Positions 8,316 through 17,322 are shown, numbered from the stretch's first letter. The stretch is DNA of 64,000 nucleotides from Mycobacterium sp. D16R12 (GCF_002013465.1 NZ_MAFC01000028.1:62001-126000); one strand, 5' to 3'. The notes: a model not told the origin generated them from the letters alone. Numbers and translations: made by a program.

Positions 8316-8666
8316 ATGTCGAACATTGATGACGTGAGCCCATCGCCCGAACCACCCACCGACTCGACACTTGGTGCCGAGCCCGATACTCGCAAGCGTG
8401 AACTGCTGATGCGAACGCTGACGATTACGGGGGCGGTCGCCGCTGTCGTGGCCGTGTTGGCGCTGACGTTCGGTGCCGGTGTATGGGCGGGTAGCGAGTT
8501 TGGCGACGAGTATGGCAGGGATGATCACGGCCAGAGTGAGTCTCATTCACATGAGCGTGACAACGCCGAACGTGACCACGACGATGATGCGCGTAACGAC
8601 CGAGATCGGCCCTCTGTCACCTCTCCGGTAGCACCCACGTCGGCCCCGCCCACCTCGGTGCGGTAG
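8316..8666 (+). CDS. Small single-pass membrane protein with Asp/His-rich tail
   Basis: 116-residue unrecognised protein. It has a polar N-terminus of about 33 residues, a single hydrophobic segment (TITGAVAAVVAVLALTFGAG, about residues 37-57), then a strongly charged extracytoplasmic tail rich in Asp, Glu, Arg and His (DDHGQSESHSHERDNAERDH and onward), ending in a Pro/Ser/Thr stretch. The tail looks like a metal-binding or polyampholyte segment. The frame extends 8 codons upstream to GTG 8292, but ATG 8316 is the better start. The stop is 23 nt before the histidine kinase ORF on the same strand, so it is likely co-transcribed and may be an accessory sensor. This role is inference. Confidence 0.6.
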   Translation: MSNIDDVSPSPEPPTDSTLGAEPDTRKRELLMRTLTITGAVAAVVAVLALTFGAGVWAGSEFGDEYGRDDHGQSESHSHERDNAERDHDDDARNDRDRPSVTSPVAPTSAPPTSVR

Positions 8667-8689
8667 TAGTACCTGCATGATGACTGGAT

Positions 8690-10156
8690 GTGGTCGTTGC
8701 GCGTGACGCGACATCTCAGCAGGACGACACGGGGTCTGGACGGATGGTGAAGGCCCGCGCAGTCATGGTGGCGGTACTTGCCCGATTGCGGCGCTGGTGC
8801 GGTGGGATCGCGACTCGCTCGGCGCTGGTGGCGGCGGCGGTGGTACTGGCCAGCCTGGTGATCGTCGGGGCCGTCTCGGTGGTGCTGCTGAACCAGTCGA
8901 TGTGTGCCGATGTCGATGCTGCGGCCAGGGCCCGCGCTGCGGCGGTGGCGGAGCGGCTGCGTGAGGAGCCACCCGATGAGCTCGAATCGGTGCTGTTGGC
9001 CACCGATCAGCGGATCGTTGCCGTCCAGGTGGTTGACCGCGGCGGGCAGGTGGTGCGGCGCTCGCAATCGGCACCCGAGCATCCGCTGATCCCGCTGCAG
9101 GACAGTGCTTTCACTGATCCACGGGTCGGTGTGCCGGCGACGTCGGACGACGATATTCGTGTCGCCGGCGAGACGGTGAGCGGCCGCAAGGGTCAGTACA
9201 CCGTGCTGGTGGGTGGTGGCATCGAACCGATCGAGTCGATGGTGTCGACGGTGGCAACGATGCTTGCCATCACCGCGCCAGTCGTTGCGGTGGTGGCTGC
9301 CGTGGCGACGTATCTACTGGTGCGGCGCTCGTTGAGATCCGTGGACGCGATTCGTTCGCGAGTCACCCAGATCAGTGCCTCTGATCTGGGTGAGCGGGTA
9401 CCGGTACCCAATCGTGCCGATGAGATTTCGGCATTGGCGGTCACCATGAACGAGATGCTCACCCGGATCGAGGCCGGGCATTCCGCGCAGCGCCGATTCG
9501 TCGGGGACGCTTCGCATGAGTTGAGAAGCCCTCTGGCGACTGTGATTTCGGCGTTGGAGATCGCCGAGAGCCATCCCGAGATGCTCGACAGGACGCTCCT
9601 GCAGACGGCGTTGCTGCCCGAGGCTCACCGCATGCAGTCGTTGGTGGAGGATCTCCTGCTGTTAGCCCGGGCCGACGAGCACGGGCTGCCCATGCGCCGC
9701 ACCGAGATCGACCTGGATGACCTGGCGGGGGCTGAGGTGGCGCGACTCAAACGTGAAACCTCACTGAAGATTTCAGCACAACTTGCAGCCGTCAAGGTGA
9801 CCGGTGATGCGCTCGGTGTGGCACGGGTACTGCGAAATCTCGCCGATAACGCCGCCCGGCATGCTGGTGCGGAAGTCTCCATCGTGGTGCGGGCCGAGGG
9901 TGACAGCGCATATCTACACGTATGCGACGACGGGCCCGGTATCCCAGCGGACGAGCGAGACCGCGTGTTTGAACGTTTTGTGCGTCTGGATACGGATCGT
10001 TCACGTCACGGCGGCGGCAGCGGACTGGGGTTGGCCATTGTCGCCGAAATCGTTGCCGCACACGAGGGCACGGTGGGCATTGGTGACCATGCCGGTGGCG
10101 GGACAGTGATGACTGTTCAGTTGCCGTTGGCGAACTCGCCCGAATCGAACCGATAG
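8690..10156 (+). CDS. Two-component sensor histidine kinase
   Basis: Membrane sensor kinase. TM1 is at about residues 43-68 (ALVAAAVVLASLVIVGAVSV), followed by an extracytoplasmic domain of about 125 residues, TM2 at about 190-212, a HAMP domain (RRSLRSVDAIRSRVTQISAS), an HisKA box with phospho-accepting His in GDASHELRSPLATV (about residue 275), an N box (LRNLADNAARHA), G1 (CDDGPGIP) and G2 (GGGSGLGLAIV). Start is uncertain: GTG 8690, ATG 8744 or ATG 8765. It is downstream of the Asp/His-rich membrane protein and tail-to-tail with its presumed response regulator, overlapping it by 40 nt. Signal unknown. Confidence 0.92.
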   Translation: MVVARDATSQQDDTGSGRMVKARAVMVAVLARLRRWCGGIATRSALVAAAVVLASLVIVGAVSVVLLNQSMCADVDAAARARAAAVAERLREEPPDELESVLLATDQRIVAVQVVDRGGQVVRRSQSAPEHPLIPLQDSAFTDPRVGVPATSDDDIRVAGETVSGRKGQYTVLVGGGIEPIESMVSTVATMLAITAPVVAVVAAVATYLLVRRSLRSVDAIRSRVTQISASDLGERVPVPNRADEISALAVTMNEMLTRIEAGHSAQRRFVGDASHELRSPLATVISALEIAESHPEMLDRTLLQTALLPEAHRMQSLVEDLLLLARADEHGLPMRRTEIDLDDLAGAEVARLKRETSLKISAQLAAVKVTGDALGVARVLRNLADNAARHAGAEVSIVVRAEGDSAYLHVCDDGPGIPADERDRVFERFVRLDTDRSRHGGGSGLGLAIVAEIVAAHEGTVGIGDHAGGGTVMTVQLPLANSPESNR

Positions 10157-10794
10157 CCCACGCCTCGGACAGTAACGATCTGGTGTGCGCCGATCTTGCG
10201 GCGTAGGTAGCCAACATATACCTCGACGACGTTGTCTGGACCGTCGTAGTGGCTATCCCAAACATTTTGCAAGATATCGGTTTTCGTGACCGCGGCATCC
10301 TTGTTTCGCAGCAGGTACTCCAGCAGGCCGTACTCGCGCGGTGTCAACGACACCGGTGTGCCGGCCCGTTCAACGACCTTGCGAGTGGGGTCGAGTGAGA
10401 TTTCGCCGGCCGTGAGAACCACGGGGCGTTTGGGTGCTCCGCGGCGCACCAGCGCACGCAGGCGGGCGGTGAGCACCATGAATGAGAATGGTTTGGTCAG
10501 ATAGTCATCGGCGCCCAGATCGAAGGCATCGGTCTGGTCGTAGTCGCCGTCTTTGGCGGTGAGCATCAGCACCGGGGTCCATACCTGCGCTGCCCGCATT
10601 TTGCGCAACACCTCGTAGCCGCTCAAACCCGGCAGCATGATGTCCAGCACGATCACGTCGAACTGTTCGTTGGTGGCTTGCCACAGCCCATCTATGCCGT
10701 CACCGACCGTGACCACGACGAATCCTTCGGCCCGTAAACCGGCCGTGACCGTCTCCGCGAGCAGCGGTTCATCCTCGACGAGCAGAACCCGCAC
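10117..10794 (-). CDS. OmpR/PhoB-family response regulator
   Basis: DNA-binding response regulator of 225 residues. The receiver domain has the acidic pair EDE (7-9), phospho-acceptor D51 (VIVLDIMLPG), T79 (LMLTA) and K101 (LTKPF). The winged-helix output domain has SLTPREYGLLEYLLRNKDA and the wing VRGVGYRF near the C-terminus. It starts at GTG 10794 with AAAGG about 7 nt upstream. It is convergent with the kinase, the coding ends overlapping 40 nt, and is preceded by a 54-aa secreted-peptide gene (34 nt gap), with which it probably forms an operon. Confidence 0.92.
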   Translation of the reverse strand: MRVLLVEDEPLLAETVTAGLRAEGFVVVTVGDGIDGLWQATNEQFDVIVLDIMLPGLSGYEVLRKMRAAQVWTPVLMLTAKDGDYDQTDAFDLGADDYLTKPFSFMVLTARLRALVRRGAPKRPVVLTAGEISLDPTRKVVERAGTPVSLTPREYGLLEYLLRNKDAAVTKTDILQNVWDSHYDGPDNVVEVYVGYLRRKIGAHQIVTVRGVGYRFDSGEFANGN

Positions 10795-10828
10795 TGTGCA
10801 CCTTTCTCCGAAAGTGGCGTCGTTAGTC

Positions 10829-10993
10829 TTACAGGCCTGGATGGGTGGTGCTGGGGGTCGGTGCGTGTTCGCTCACCGAGACACTTGTGCGCTCGTGGGC
10901 TCGCTCTTGTGCCTCAGCCACGGTGGCCGCGGCCCCGAACAGCATCAGAGCGCCAATGATGAGCCTCGCCGTTTCCCGTCGCGAGTTCGTCAT
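10829..10993 (-). CDS. Small secreted protein, 54 aa, upstream of response regulator
   Basis: A short gene supported by three features: an ATG at 10993 with GGAAGG spaced 6 nt upstream, a clear Sec signal peptide (positively charged start MTNSRRETAR, core LIIGALMLFGAAATV, AxA-type cut at VAEA/QE), and position on the same strand 34 nt before the response regulator. The mature peptide would be only about 26 residues, polar, with three His and a Pro/Thr tail (APTPSTTHPGL). No family recognised. Together with the Asp/His-rich membrane protein next to the kinase, it suggests the TCS has small extracytoplasmic accessory components. Confidence 0.6.
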   Translation of the reverse strand: MTNSRRETARLIIGALMLFGAAATVAEAQERAHERTSVSVSEHAPTPSTTHPGL

Positions 10994-11155
10994 ATCTGGC
11001 CTTCCGTCGAAACCGGGGCCTCGAATCGCCCGGTAATGGCATCAGGTTCGCACCCAGGAGCTGTGAACACGCTGAGCGAAGTGAATGCCTCGACTCTTTT
11101 CGCAGGAGAAACGATATGCGCACGCTTATGATTGATCAAGGAATACGATCGCACC

Positions 11156-11632
11156 GTGTCGTCTATTCTGGCGCCCGTGGCGCAACAGAACCCAGGTGGC
11201 CGACCCGACCTCGCAGCGCTGATGGTTCCGCTCGGTCGATCGTTGATGCGTGCGGAGCTGCCGATCTTGGAGGCGCACGGTGTGACGATGTGGGCGTACG
11301 CCGTGCTGACGGCGCTGCGGGACAACGAGGCGAGTAGCCAGGCCAGCCTGGCCGGTGCCATCGGCGCCGACCGCACGCGCATCATCGCCGTGCTCGACGA
11401 CCTGCAGGAACGGAAGATGATCAACCGTCAGCCCGACGCCAGTGACCGGCGCAGCAATCTGTTGTCCTTGACTGCCAGCGGCCGCAAGACGGTTACCGCC
11501 GTGCAGAAAGCGATCCAAGACAATGAGAAGCGGATCCTCGCCGGGGTGCGCTCGGCGGATCGCGACGCATTTCTTCGGGTGCTTACGCATCTAGCAGCGC
11601 TCGATGATGCGCAGATAGGGCTCAGAAGCTAG
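11156..11632 (+). CDS. MarR-family transcriptional regulator
   Basis: Winged-helix regulator of about 158 residues. The recognition region is ASQASLAGAIGADRTRIIAV followed by the wing sequence DDLQERKMINRQPDASDRRS, the MarR DxRxxxxxLT hallmark (DRRSNLLSLTASG). The frame opens at TTG 11132, but GTG 11156 is favoured: a TACGAT -10-like box (11144-11149) ends 6 nt before it (leaderless). The palindrome TTGATCAA (11132-11139), just upstream of the -10, could be an autoregulatory operator. It converges on the EthA-like monooxygenase gene; the two TAG stops share CTAG (11629-11632). Confidence 0.8.
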   Translation: MSSILAPVAQQNPGGRPDLAALMVPLGRSLMRAELPILEAHGVTMWAYAVLTALRDNEASSQASLAGAIGADRTRIIAVLDDLQERKMINRQPDASDRRSNLLSLTASGRKTVTAVQKAIQDNEKRILAGVRSADRDAFLRVLTHLAALDDAQIGLRS

Positions 11633-13110
11633 GCGGCCGAGGACACGGCCGTTGACTTCGCAGTACCGAATCGCATGTTCTCGTCCATTCGATCACGGTG
11701 GAAGGCAAGGAGATCCAGCACATAGTTGTGCCGGATCGCCCACGGGCCCTTCACTCCGGAACGCGGCATATGGTCCTCGCCACGACTTACGTAGCCCGAG
11801 GACAGGTTGAAGAACGGCCGGGCCTCGAGGTCCTCACCGTGCCGGTCCGGATACGCGTGGGTGTAACCGAGGCGGTCCATATAGTCGAGAAGTCGCACGA
11901 CCGCCCGTGCACTCAGGTCGGCACGAAGCGTCCAGGACGCATTGGTGTAGCCGACGCTCCATGCGGCGTTCGGCACTCCCTCGATCAGATATCCCTTGTA
12001 GATGAACCGATTCGGGGAATCGATGGGGGAGCCGTCCACGCTCAGCGCGATACCGCCGAATATCTGGAGGTTGAGGCCCGTCGCCGTGATGATGACATCG
12101 GCGCGCAGTTCCTCACCTGATCCCAGCCGGATACCCGAGGGGGTGAAGGAGTCGATCGTGTCGGTGACCATACGGACACCGCCGGAATTGATGGCCTCGA
12201 AGAGATCGCCATCGGTGTCGGCGCATACTCGTTGATCCCACGGGTTGTACCGCGGCTTGAAATGAACGTCCACCGGATAATCGGCGGGTAGTCGCTTGGA
12301 AATCCGCCGCCTGATGAACCATTTCGCGAATCCCGGCGCTCGCCGGCACACGTGGTACATGATCCAGCTGAATCCGCCCAGCCAGATCCGGGCGAAATGC
12401 TGAACAAGGTTGGGCGGAAGCACTTTTCGTACCAAGCCGACCACGGGATCAGCTCGATCGATGGGGTACACGTAGCTGGGAGAACGCTGCAGCATGCTCA
12501 CCTTCGCGCCGGCGCGCGCCAACGACGGCACCAGTGTGACCGCCGTGGCGCCGCTGCCGATGACCGTCACCTCCTTACCGGAGCAGTCCAGATCCTCCGG
12601 CCAATGCTGGGGATGGATCAGCTGACCGGTGAAATCGGCGATGCCCGGGAATTGCGGGGTGTAGCCGTCGTCGTAGTTGTAGTAACCCGTGCACAGATAG
12701 AGGAATCGGGCTCGGTAGGTCGTCGGGCCCGTCGGTGTGTCCACGCGTACCGACCACGTATCGGTATCGGTACCGAAGTCGGCGCCAGTCACCTTGGCGG
12801 AGAAGGTGATCTGTTGATCGATGCCGTAGTCACTGGCGGCGTTCTCGAGGTAATCACGGATGTCGGCACCGTCGGCGATGGTGTTGCGTTCGTGCCATGG
12901 GTGGTATCCGAAGCTGAGTGTGTAGATATCACTATCGGAGCGAATTCCCGGGTACCGGAAGAGGTCCCAGGTTCCTCCGATACGTTCGCGACGCTCGACG
13001 ATATGAAAGCTGCGGCCCGCCGCGCTCAATCGGACAGCGGCGTTGATGCCGGATATTCCGGCGCCCACGATGAGAACGTCTATCAAGTCCTGCTCCGAGA
13101 TGTCGGCCAT
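11629..13110 (-). CDS. EthA/MymA-like FAD-dependent (Baeyer-Villiger type) monooxygenase
   Basis: Flavin monooxygenase of 493 residues, the length of M. tuberculosis EthA and MymA. The FAD Rossmann motif is GAGISGINAAVRL (about 16-28). The class motif region GGTWDLFRYPGIRSDSDIYT is very close to EthA as I remember it. The NADPH Rossmann motif is VIGSGATAVTLVPSLA (about 183-198), and ATGLNLQIFGG and SVGYTNASWTLRADL also follow EthA. EthA activates the thioamide prodrug ethionamide in M. tuberculosis; whether this paralogue does is unknown. The start has AGGAG 5 nt upstream. It converges on a MarR gene; no EthR-like TetR gene is adjacent. Confidence 0.85.
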   Translation of the reverse strand: MADISEQDLIDVLIVGAGISGINAAVRLSAAGRSFHIVERRERIGGTWDLFRYPGIRSDSDIYTLSFGYHPWHERNTIADGADIRDYLENAASDYGIDQQITFSAKVTGADFGTDTDTWSVRVDTPTGPTTYRARFLYLCTGYYNYDDGYTPQFPGIADFTGQLIHPQHWPEDLDCSGKEVTVIGSGATAVTLVPSLARAGAKVSMLQRSPSYVYPIDRADPVVGLVRKVLPPNLVQHFARIWLGGFSWIMYHVCRRAPGFAKWFIRRRISKRLPADYPVDVHFKPRYNPWDQRVCADTDGDLFEAINSGGVRMVTDTIDSFTPSGIRLGSGEELRADVIITATGLNLQIFGGIALSVDGSPIDSPNRFIYKGYLIEGVPNAAWSVGYTNASWTLRADLSARAVVRLLDYMDRLGYTHAYPDRHGEDLEARPFFNLSSGYVSRGEDHMPRSGVKGPWAIRHNYVLDLLAFHRDRMDENMRFGTAKSTAVSSAA

Positions 13111-13153
13111 GATGCTCCTGATCGCCTTTGACTAGATAACACCACCGGTAACG

Positions 13154-14317
13154 CTACCCCGTGACCGGAGCGCGATACCCCGAGAGTGCTTGCAAGACCG
13201 GAGCAGCGCCCCGCGCGGCCATGACCGCATACGCCTCCTCGGTCTGCAGAGCGACATCTCGTGGGTCGCGGGAGCCTCGTTCGATGCGATCGCGTACGAA
13301 CGCCAGCTCCACCACCTGCGCCGCGAAATTCTTCACCGCGGCGCCGCTCGGAGCTCCGCCGATTCGTTTGGCCTCGGCGATGGCGTGCTTGCGATCCTTG
13401 ATCGAACCCAGCCACGTGGCTTCGTTGGGGGTGACCAATCCGGCGGACACCATTCCCGGCAGCTTCTCGGCGACGACATGCTGTTCCTTGCGTCGGCTGC
13501 GTACGCCGACCACGATCATCAGCACAAAGATCGGGACCATCCACAGCACGTACACGGCGAGATAGCCCTCGAATCCGAGGAAGGACGAGCCGTTCCAGAG
13601 GCCGTGCATGAGGACGGCCGCGAGGTAGCCGACCGCGATGCAGAAAAATTTCGCGACGGCGTTACTTTGCCGCATCGAGTAGTAGACGCCGATTCCCGTC
13701 ATGGTGGTGAACAACGAGTGGGCGAAGGGGCCCAGACCGAGCCGCAGGATCGCGGTGATCACCGACTCGCCCACGGTGTTGCCACTGCCGATGTAGGCGA
13801 TGTCTTCGAGCCACGCGAACCCGGCGGCGGTGACGCCCGCGTACACGAGGCAATCGGTGAGCGAGTTGAGCTCTTGACGACGGCGGCCAGTCAGCATCAG
13901 TAACAGAAAGGCGCCTTTGGCGGCCTCTTCGATGAAGGGTGCGCGAATGGCGACGGCCCCGAATGTCGTGGCGCCGTCCGGGTCGAAAACCGACCCAAAA
14001 GCCAATTCGAGGATCATTGAGACGACGACGGCCAGTGACGCACCCCAGACGAACGCCAGCACAAGGAGCCTGGAGGGTTCCGGCTCCCATCTGTCCAGCC
14101 ACAGATAACAGAGGACAACGATCCCGATCGCGATGCTCGACAGGACCAGCCCGATCATCGCGCCGGCCGGGTTGGAAACCAGCAGTCCGGTGAGTATCAG
14201 CCCCGTCACCAGCGCAAGCGCGATGATGACGCCGATAGGCGCTCCGACTTTCTTGATCCGCTGGGGAAATCCGGGCAGTGGCGGCATGGGTGCGGGCGCA
14301 GGCGCGTAGGACACCAC
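13154..14317 (-). CDS. PrsW-family intramembrane metalloprotease
   Basis: Polytopic membrane protein with a PrsW-type (CPBP/glutamic) protease core. About eight hydrophobic segments are visible, with family motifs RAPFIEEAAKGAFLLLM (EExxK, about residues 125-141), GLGPFAHSLFTTMTGIG and MHGLWNGSSF, which provide the conserved Glu and His residues. A charged cytoplasmic domain of about 120 residues follows (RRKEQHVVAEKLPGMVSAGL onward). PrsW of B. subtilis cleaves an anti-sigma factor; no anti-sigma gene is adjacent here. Start GTG 14317 (or the next GTG) is poorly marked. Substrate unknown. Confidence 0.85.
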   Translation of the reverse strand: MVSYAPAPAPMPPLPGFPQRIKKVGAPIGVIIALALVTGLILTGLLVSNPAGAMIGLVLSSIAIGIVVLCYLWLDRWEPEPSRLLVLAFVWGASLAVVVSMILELAFGSVFDPDGATTFGAVAIRAPFIEEAAKGAFLLLMLTGRRRQELNSLTDCLVYAGVTAAGFAWLEDIAYIGSGNTVGESVITAILRLGLGPFAHSLFTTMTGIGVYYSMRQSNAVAKFFCIAVGYLAAVLMHGLWNGSSFLGFEGYLAVYVLWMVPIFVLMIVVGVRSRRKEQHVVAEKLPGMVSAGLVTPNEATWLGSIKDRKHAIAEAKRIGGAPSGAAVKNFAAQVVELAFVRDRIERGSRDPRDVALQTEEAYAVMAARGAAPVLQALSGYRAPVTG

Positions 14318-14389
14318 CGAAGAGTAGCTGCGAGCTCACTTGCGGGTGCGGTAACCGCGGTGCGCCCACGGCCGGTGAGTGGACCGGGT

Positions 14390-14419
14390 TTGTCCTGGTG
14401 GAGGGCAGTCGAGTAAGGT
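14390..14419 (+). promoter_or_regulatory. Candidate SigA-type promoter of rpsA
   Basis: TTGTCC (14390-14395), an 18-nt spacer and TAAGGT (14414-14419) form a plausible housekeeping promoter about 100 nt before the rpsA ATG. The leader contains ACAGCT-GAAGCT-AGCTGT, a small potential hairpin. Visual match only. Confidence 0.4.
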
Positions 14420-14525
14420 GATGTGCGTCTCTGCCGCACGTGCGGAGATCAAAGCACGCCTACAGCTGAAGCTAGCTGTGGCAGAACTGTCCCTACTACA
14501 CAACCTGTCCGGAGCAACCCAACAC

Positions 14526-15977
14526 ATGCCAAGTCCCACCGTCACCTCGCCGCAAGTAGCCGTCAACGACATCGGCTCGGCCGAGGATTTTCTCGCCGCT
14601 ATCGACAAGACGATCAAGTACTTCAACGATGGCGACATCGTCGAAGGGACCATCGTCAAGGTTGACCGCGATGAAGTTCTTCTTGACATCGGTTACAAGA
14701 CCGAAGGTGTCATCCCGTCCCGCGAACTGTCGATCAAGCACGATGTCGACCCCAACGAGGTCGTTTCCGTGGGCGACGAGATCGAGGCCCTGGTCCTCAC
14801 CAAAGAGGACAAGGAAGGTCGACTGATCCTGTCCAAGAAGCGCGCTCAGTACGAGCGGGCTTGGGGCACGATCGAGGAGCTCAAGGAGAAGGACGAGGCC
14901 GTCAAGGGCACCGTCATCGAGGTCGTCAAGGGCGGCCTGATCCTCGACATCGGCCTGCGCGGGTTCCTGCCCGCATCGCTGGTCGAGATGCGTCGTGTGC
15001 GCGATCTGCAGCCGTACATCGGCAAGGAGATCGAGGCCAAGATCATCGAGCTCGATCGCAACCGCAACAACGTGGTGCTGAGCCGCCGCGCCTGGCTGGA
15101 GCAGACCCAGTCCGAGGTGCGCAGCGAGTTCCTCAACCAGCTCACCAAGGGCGCCATCCGCAAGGGTGTCGTGTCCTCGATCGTCAACTTCGGCGCGTTC
15201 GTCGATCTCGGAGGGGTTGACGGCCTGGTTCACGTGTCCGAGCTGTCGTGGAAGCACATCGACCACCCGTCCGAGGTGGTTCAGGTGGGCGACGAGGTCA
15301 CCGTCGAGGTTCTCGACGTCGACATGGACCGCGAGCGGGTTTCGTTGTCGCTCAAGGCAACCCAGGAAGACCCGTGGCGTCACTTCGCTCGTACCCACGC
15401 CATCGGCCAGATCGTGCCCGGCAAGGTCACCAAGCTGGTGCCGTTCGGTGCGTTCGTCCGCGTCGAGGAGGGCATCGAGGGTCTGGTGCACATCTCCGAG
15501 CTGTCCGAGCGCCACGTCGAGGTGCCGGATCAGGTCGTGGGTGTCGGTGACGACGCGATGGTCAAGGTCATCGACATCGACCTGGAGCGTCGCCGCATCT
15601 CGCTGAGCCTCAAGCAGGCCAACGAGGACTACACCGAGGAGTTCGACCCCTCGAAGTACGGCATGGCCGACAGCTACGACGATGCCGGCAACTACATCTT
15701 CCCGGAGGGCTTCGACTCCGAGACGAACGAGTGGCTCGAGGGCTTCGACAAGCAGCGTGAAGAGTGGGAGGCCCGGTACGCCGAGGCCGAGCGTCGCCAC
15801 AAGATGCACACCACTCAGATGGAGAAGTCAGCAGCAGCCGCCGAGGCGGAGGCCGCTGCCGTGGCGAACGGTTCTTCCAGCTCGTCCCGGTCCGATGATT
15901 CGGCGTCGCAGGGTGGTTCGCTCGCCAACGACGAGCAGCTCGCCGCACTGCGCGAGAAGCTGGCAGGCAACGCCTAA
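14526..15977 (+). CDS. rpsA: 30S ribosomal protein S1
   Basis: Ribosomal protein S1, which recruits mRNA to the 30S subunit. It is 483 residues, against 481 in M. tuberculosis. Four S1 RNA-binding repeats begin near residues 36 (GDIVEGTIVKVDRDEVLLDI), 124 (VKGTVIEVVKGGLILDIGLR), 212 (RKGVVSSIVNFGAFVDLGG) and 297 (VPGKVTKLVPFGAFVRVEEG). An acidic Ala/Ser-rich tail ends in LREKLAGNA. The frame extends upstream to 14379 but that part does not match S1; ATG 14526 gives the usual N-terminus. A strong intrinsic terminator follows. In M. tuberculosis the S1 C-terminal tail has been discussed as a pyrazinoic-acid target. Confidence 0.97.
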   Translation: MPSPTVTSPQVAVNDIGSAEDFLAAIDKTIKYFNDGDIVEGTIVKVDRDEVLLDIGYKTEGVIPSRELSIKHDVDPNEVVSVGDEIEALVLTKEDKEGRLILSKKRAQYERAWGTIEELKEKDEAVKGTVIEVVKGGLILDIGLRGFLPASLVEMRRVRDLQPYIGKEIEAKIIELDRNRNNVVLSRRAWLEQTQSEVRSEFLNQLTKGAIRKGVVSSIVNFGAFVDLGGVDGLVHVSELSWKHIDHPSEVVQVGDEVTVEVLDVDMDRERVSLSLKATQEDPWRHFARTHAIGQIVPGKVTKLVPFGAFVRVEEGIEGLVHISELSERHVEVPDQVVGVGDDAMVKVIDIDLERRRISLSLKQANEDYTEEFDPSKYGMADSYDDAGNYIFPEGFDSETNEWLEGFDKQREEWEARYAEAERRHKMHTTQMEKSAAAAEAEAAAVANGSSSSSRSDDSASQGGSLANDEQLAALREKLAGNA

Positions 15978-15990
15978 GCACGTGTTCTTC

Positions 15991-16030
15991 AAGGAGGGCC
16001 CCGGTCATCACGACCGGGGCCCTCTTTTGT
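15991..16030 (+). terminator. Intrinsic terminator after rpsA
   Basis: A perfect 13-bp GC-rich stem (15994-16006 with 16012-16024), 5-nt loop ATCAC, followed by TTTTGTT. AAG before the stem can extend pairing with the T-run. This is a textbook L-shaped terminator, uncommon in mycobacteria. Confidence 0.85.
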
Positions 16031-16123
16031 TGACGGTGAGCTCAGGGCGGTGATATCTAGACAATGCGAGAGGGCAACGCCCCCAACGCATAGTGAACGC
16101 GCCGGGAGTGACAGACTGCGGGC

Positions 16124-17320
16124 ATGTTGCGGATCGGCCTGACCGGAGGAATCGGCGCGGGGAAGTCCACGGTGTCCCGGACGCTCGCGGAGTGTGGTGC
16201 GTTCATCGTGGACAGCGATGTCATCGCGCGTGAAGTGGTCGAACCGGGAACTCCCGGTCTTGCAGCGCTCGTCGAGGCGTTCGGTGAATCGATTCTGCGG
16301 CCCGACGGCGCCCTGGATCGCCCCGCGTTGGCCGCTATCGCATTCCAGGACGACGAGCACCGCGCCACTCTCAATGGGATCGTGCATCCGCTGGTTGGGG
16401 CCCGCCGAGCCGAACTGATGGCCGCAGCGGGTGAGGATGCCGTTGTGGTGGAAGACATTCCGTTGCTCACCGAGAACTCTTTGGCACCCTTCTACCACCT
16501 GGTGCTGGTGGTGCACGCGGACATCGAAACCCGCGTGACACGTTTGGTCACCCACCGCAACATGGACGAACAGGATGCCCGTGCACGTGTTGCCGCGCAG
16601 GCCAGTGATGAACAGCGCCGTGCGATCGCCGATGTGTGGCTGGATAACTCAGGCGACACCGAAGCACTCGCACAGACAGTTCGGGATCTCTGGTCTACGC
16701 GGTTGTTGCCCTACGCGGATAACCTGCGCACACGGCAACGGGCACCGTGGGCACCCGTGCTGGTGCCTGCCGATCCCACCTGGCCGGCACAAGCGCAGCG
16801 CGTAATAAACCGGATCGCGGTGGCGTGCGGGTCGAAGGCGCTGCGGATCGACCACATCGGCTCCACCGCGGTACCCGGGCTCGATGCCAAGGATGTGATC
16901 GATATCCAGGTAACCGTCGAGTCGCTCGAGGTCGCAGATGCCCTGGCCGATCCGCTGGCCAGGATCGGGCTGCCCGCGATCGCGGGCATCACCTCAGATG
17001 ACCCGCATGACGCCGACAAAGCCAAATGGGGCAAGCGAATTCACGCCGCCAGCGATCCAGGGCGCGCGGTGCTGGCGCATGTACGGGTCGACGGGTGGCC
17101 AGGCCAGCGGTTCGCTCTGGTCTTCAGGGATTGGCTGCGCTCCGATGAGCTGGCGCGAGCTGAATACCTTGCCGTAAAAGACGCGGCCGAGCGGGAGGCC
17201 ACAGCGTCGGGCGGTGATCCTGCTGCCTATGTGGATGCCAAAGAACCCTGGTTCGCGCAGGCGTATCCGCGCGCGCTGGCGTGGGCCGTCGAGACCGGAT
17301 GGACGCTCTCGACGCACTGA
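16124..17320 (+). CDS. coaE: Dephospho-CoA kinase fused to GrpB/UPF0157 domain
   Basis: CoaE phosphorylates dephospho-CoA in the last step of CoA synthesis. The P-loop [12 protein letters not shown] (about residues 5-16), the [13 protein letters not shown] substrate region and the lid/base region ([20 protein letters not shown]) lie in the first 200 residues. From about residue 210 a GrpB/UPF0157 nucleotidyltransferase-like domain follows ([32 protein letters not shown]). This two-domain form (398 aa here) is normal in mycobacteria, where Rv1631 has the same fusion. The GrpB part is not known to be catalytic. It lies downstream of rpsA as in M. tuberculosis. Confidence 0.93.
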   Translation: MLRIGLTGGIGAGKSTVSRTLAECGAFIVDSDVIAREVVEPGTPGLAALVEAFGESILRPDGALDRPALAAIAFQDDEHRATLNGIVHPLVGARRAELMAAAGEDAVVVEDIPLLTENSLAPFYHLVLVVHADIETRVTRLVTHRNMDEQDARARVAAQASDEQRRAIADVWLDNSGDTEALAQTVRDLWSTRLLPYADNLRTRQRAPWAPVLVPADPTWPAQAQRVINRIAVACGSKALRIDHIGSTAVPGLDAKDVIDIQVTVESLEVADALADPLARIGLPAIAGITSDDPHDADKAKWGKRIHAASDPGRAVLAHVRVDGWPGQRFALVFRDWLRSDELARAEYLAVKDAAEREATASGGDPAAYVDAKEPWFAQAYPRALAWAVETGWTLSTH

Positions 17321-17322
17321 AC

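Noticed and set aside
14496-15809. 437-residue open frame antisense to rpsA
   Set aside because: High-GC shadow of rpsA. The translation is a Leu/Asp/Val/His-rich repeat mirror of the S1 domains, with no ribosome site and no family motif.
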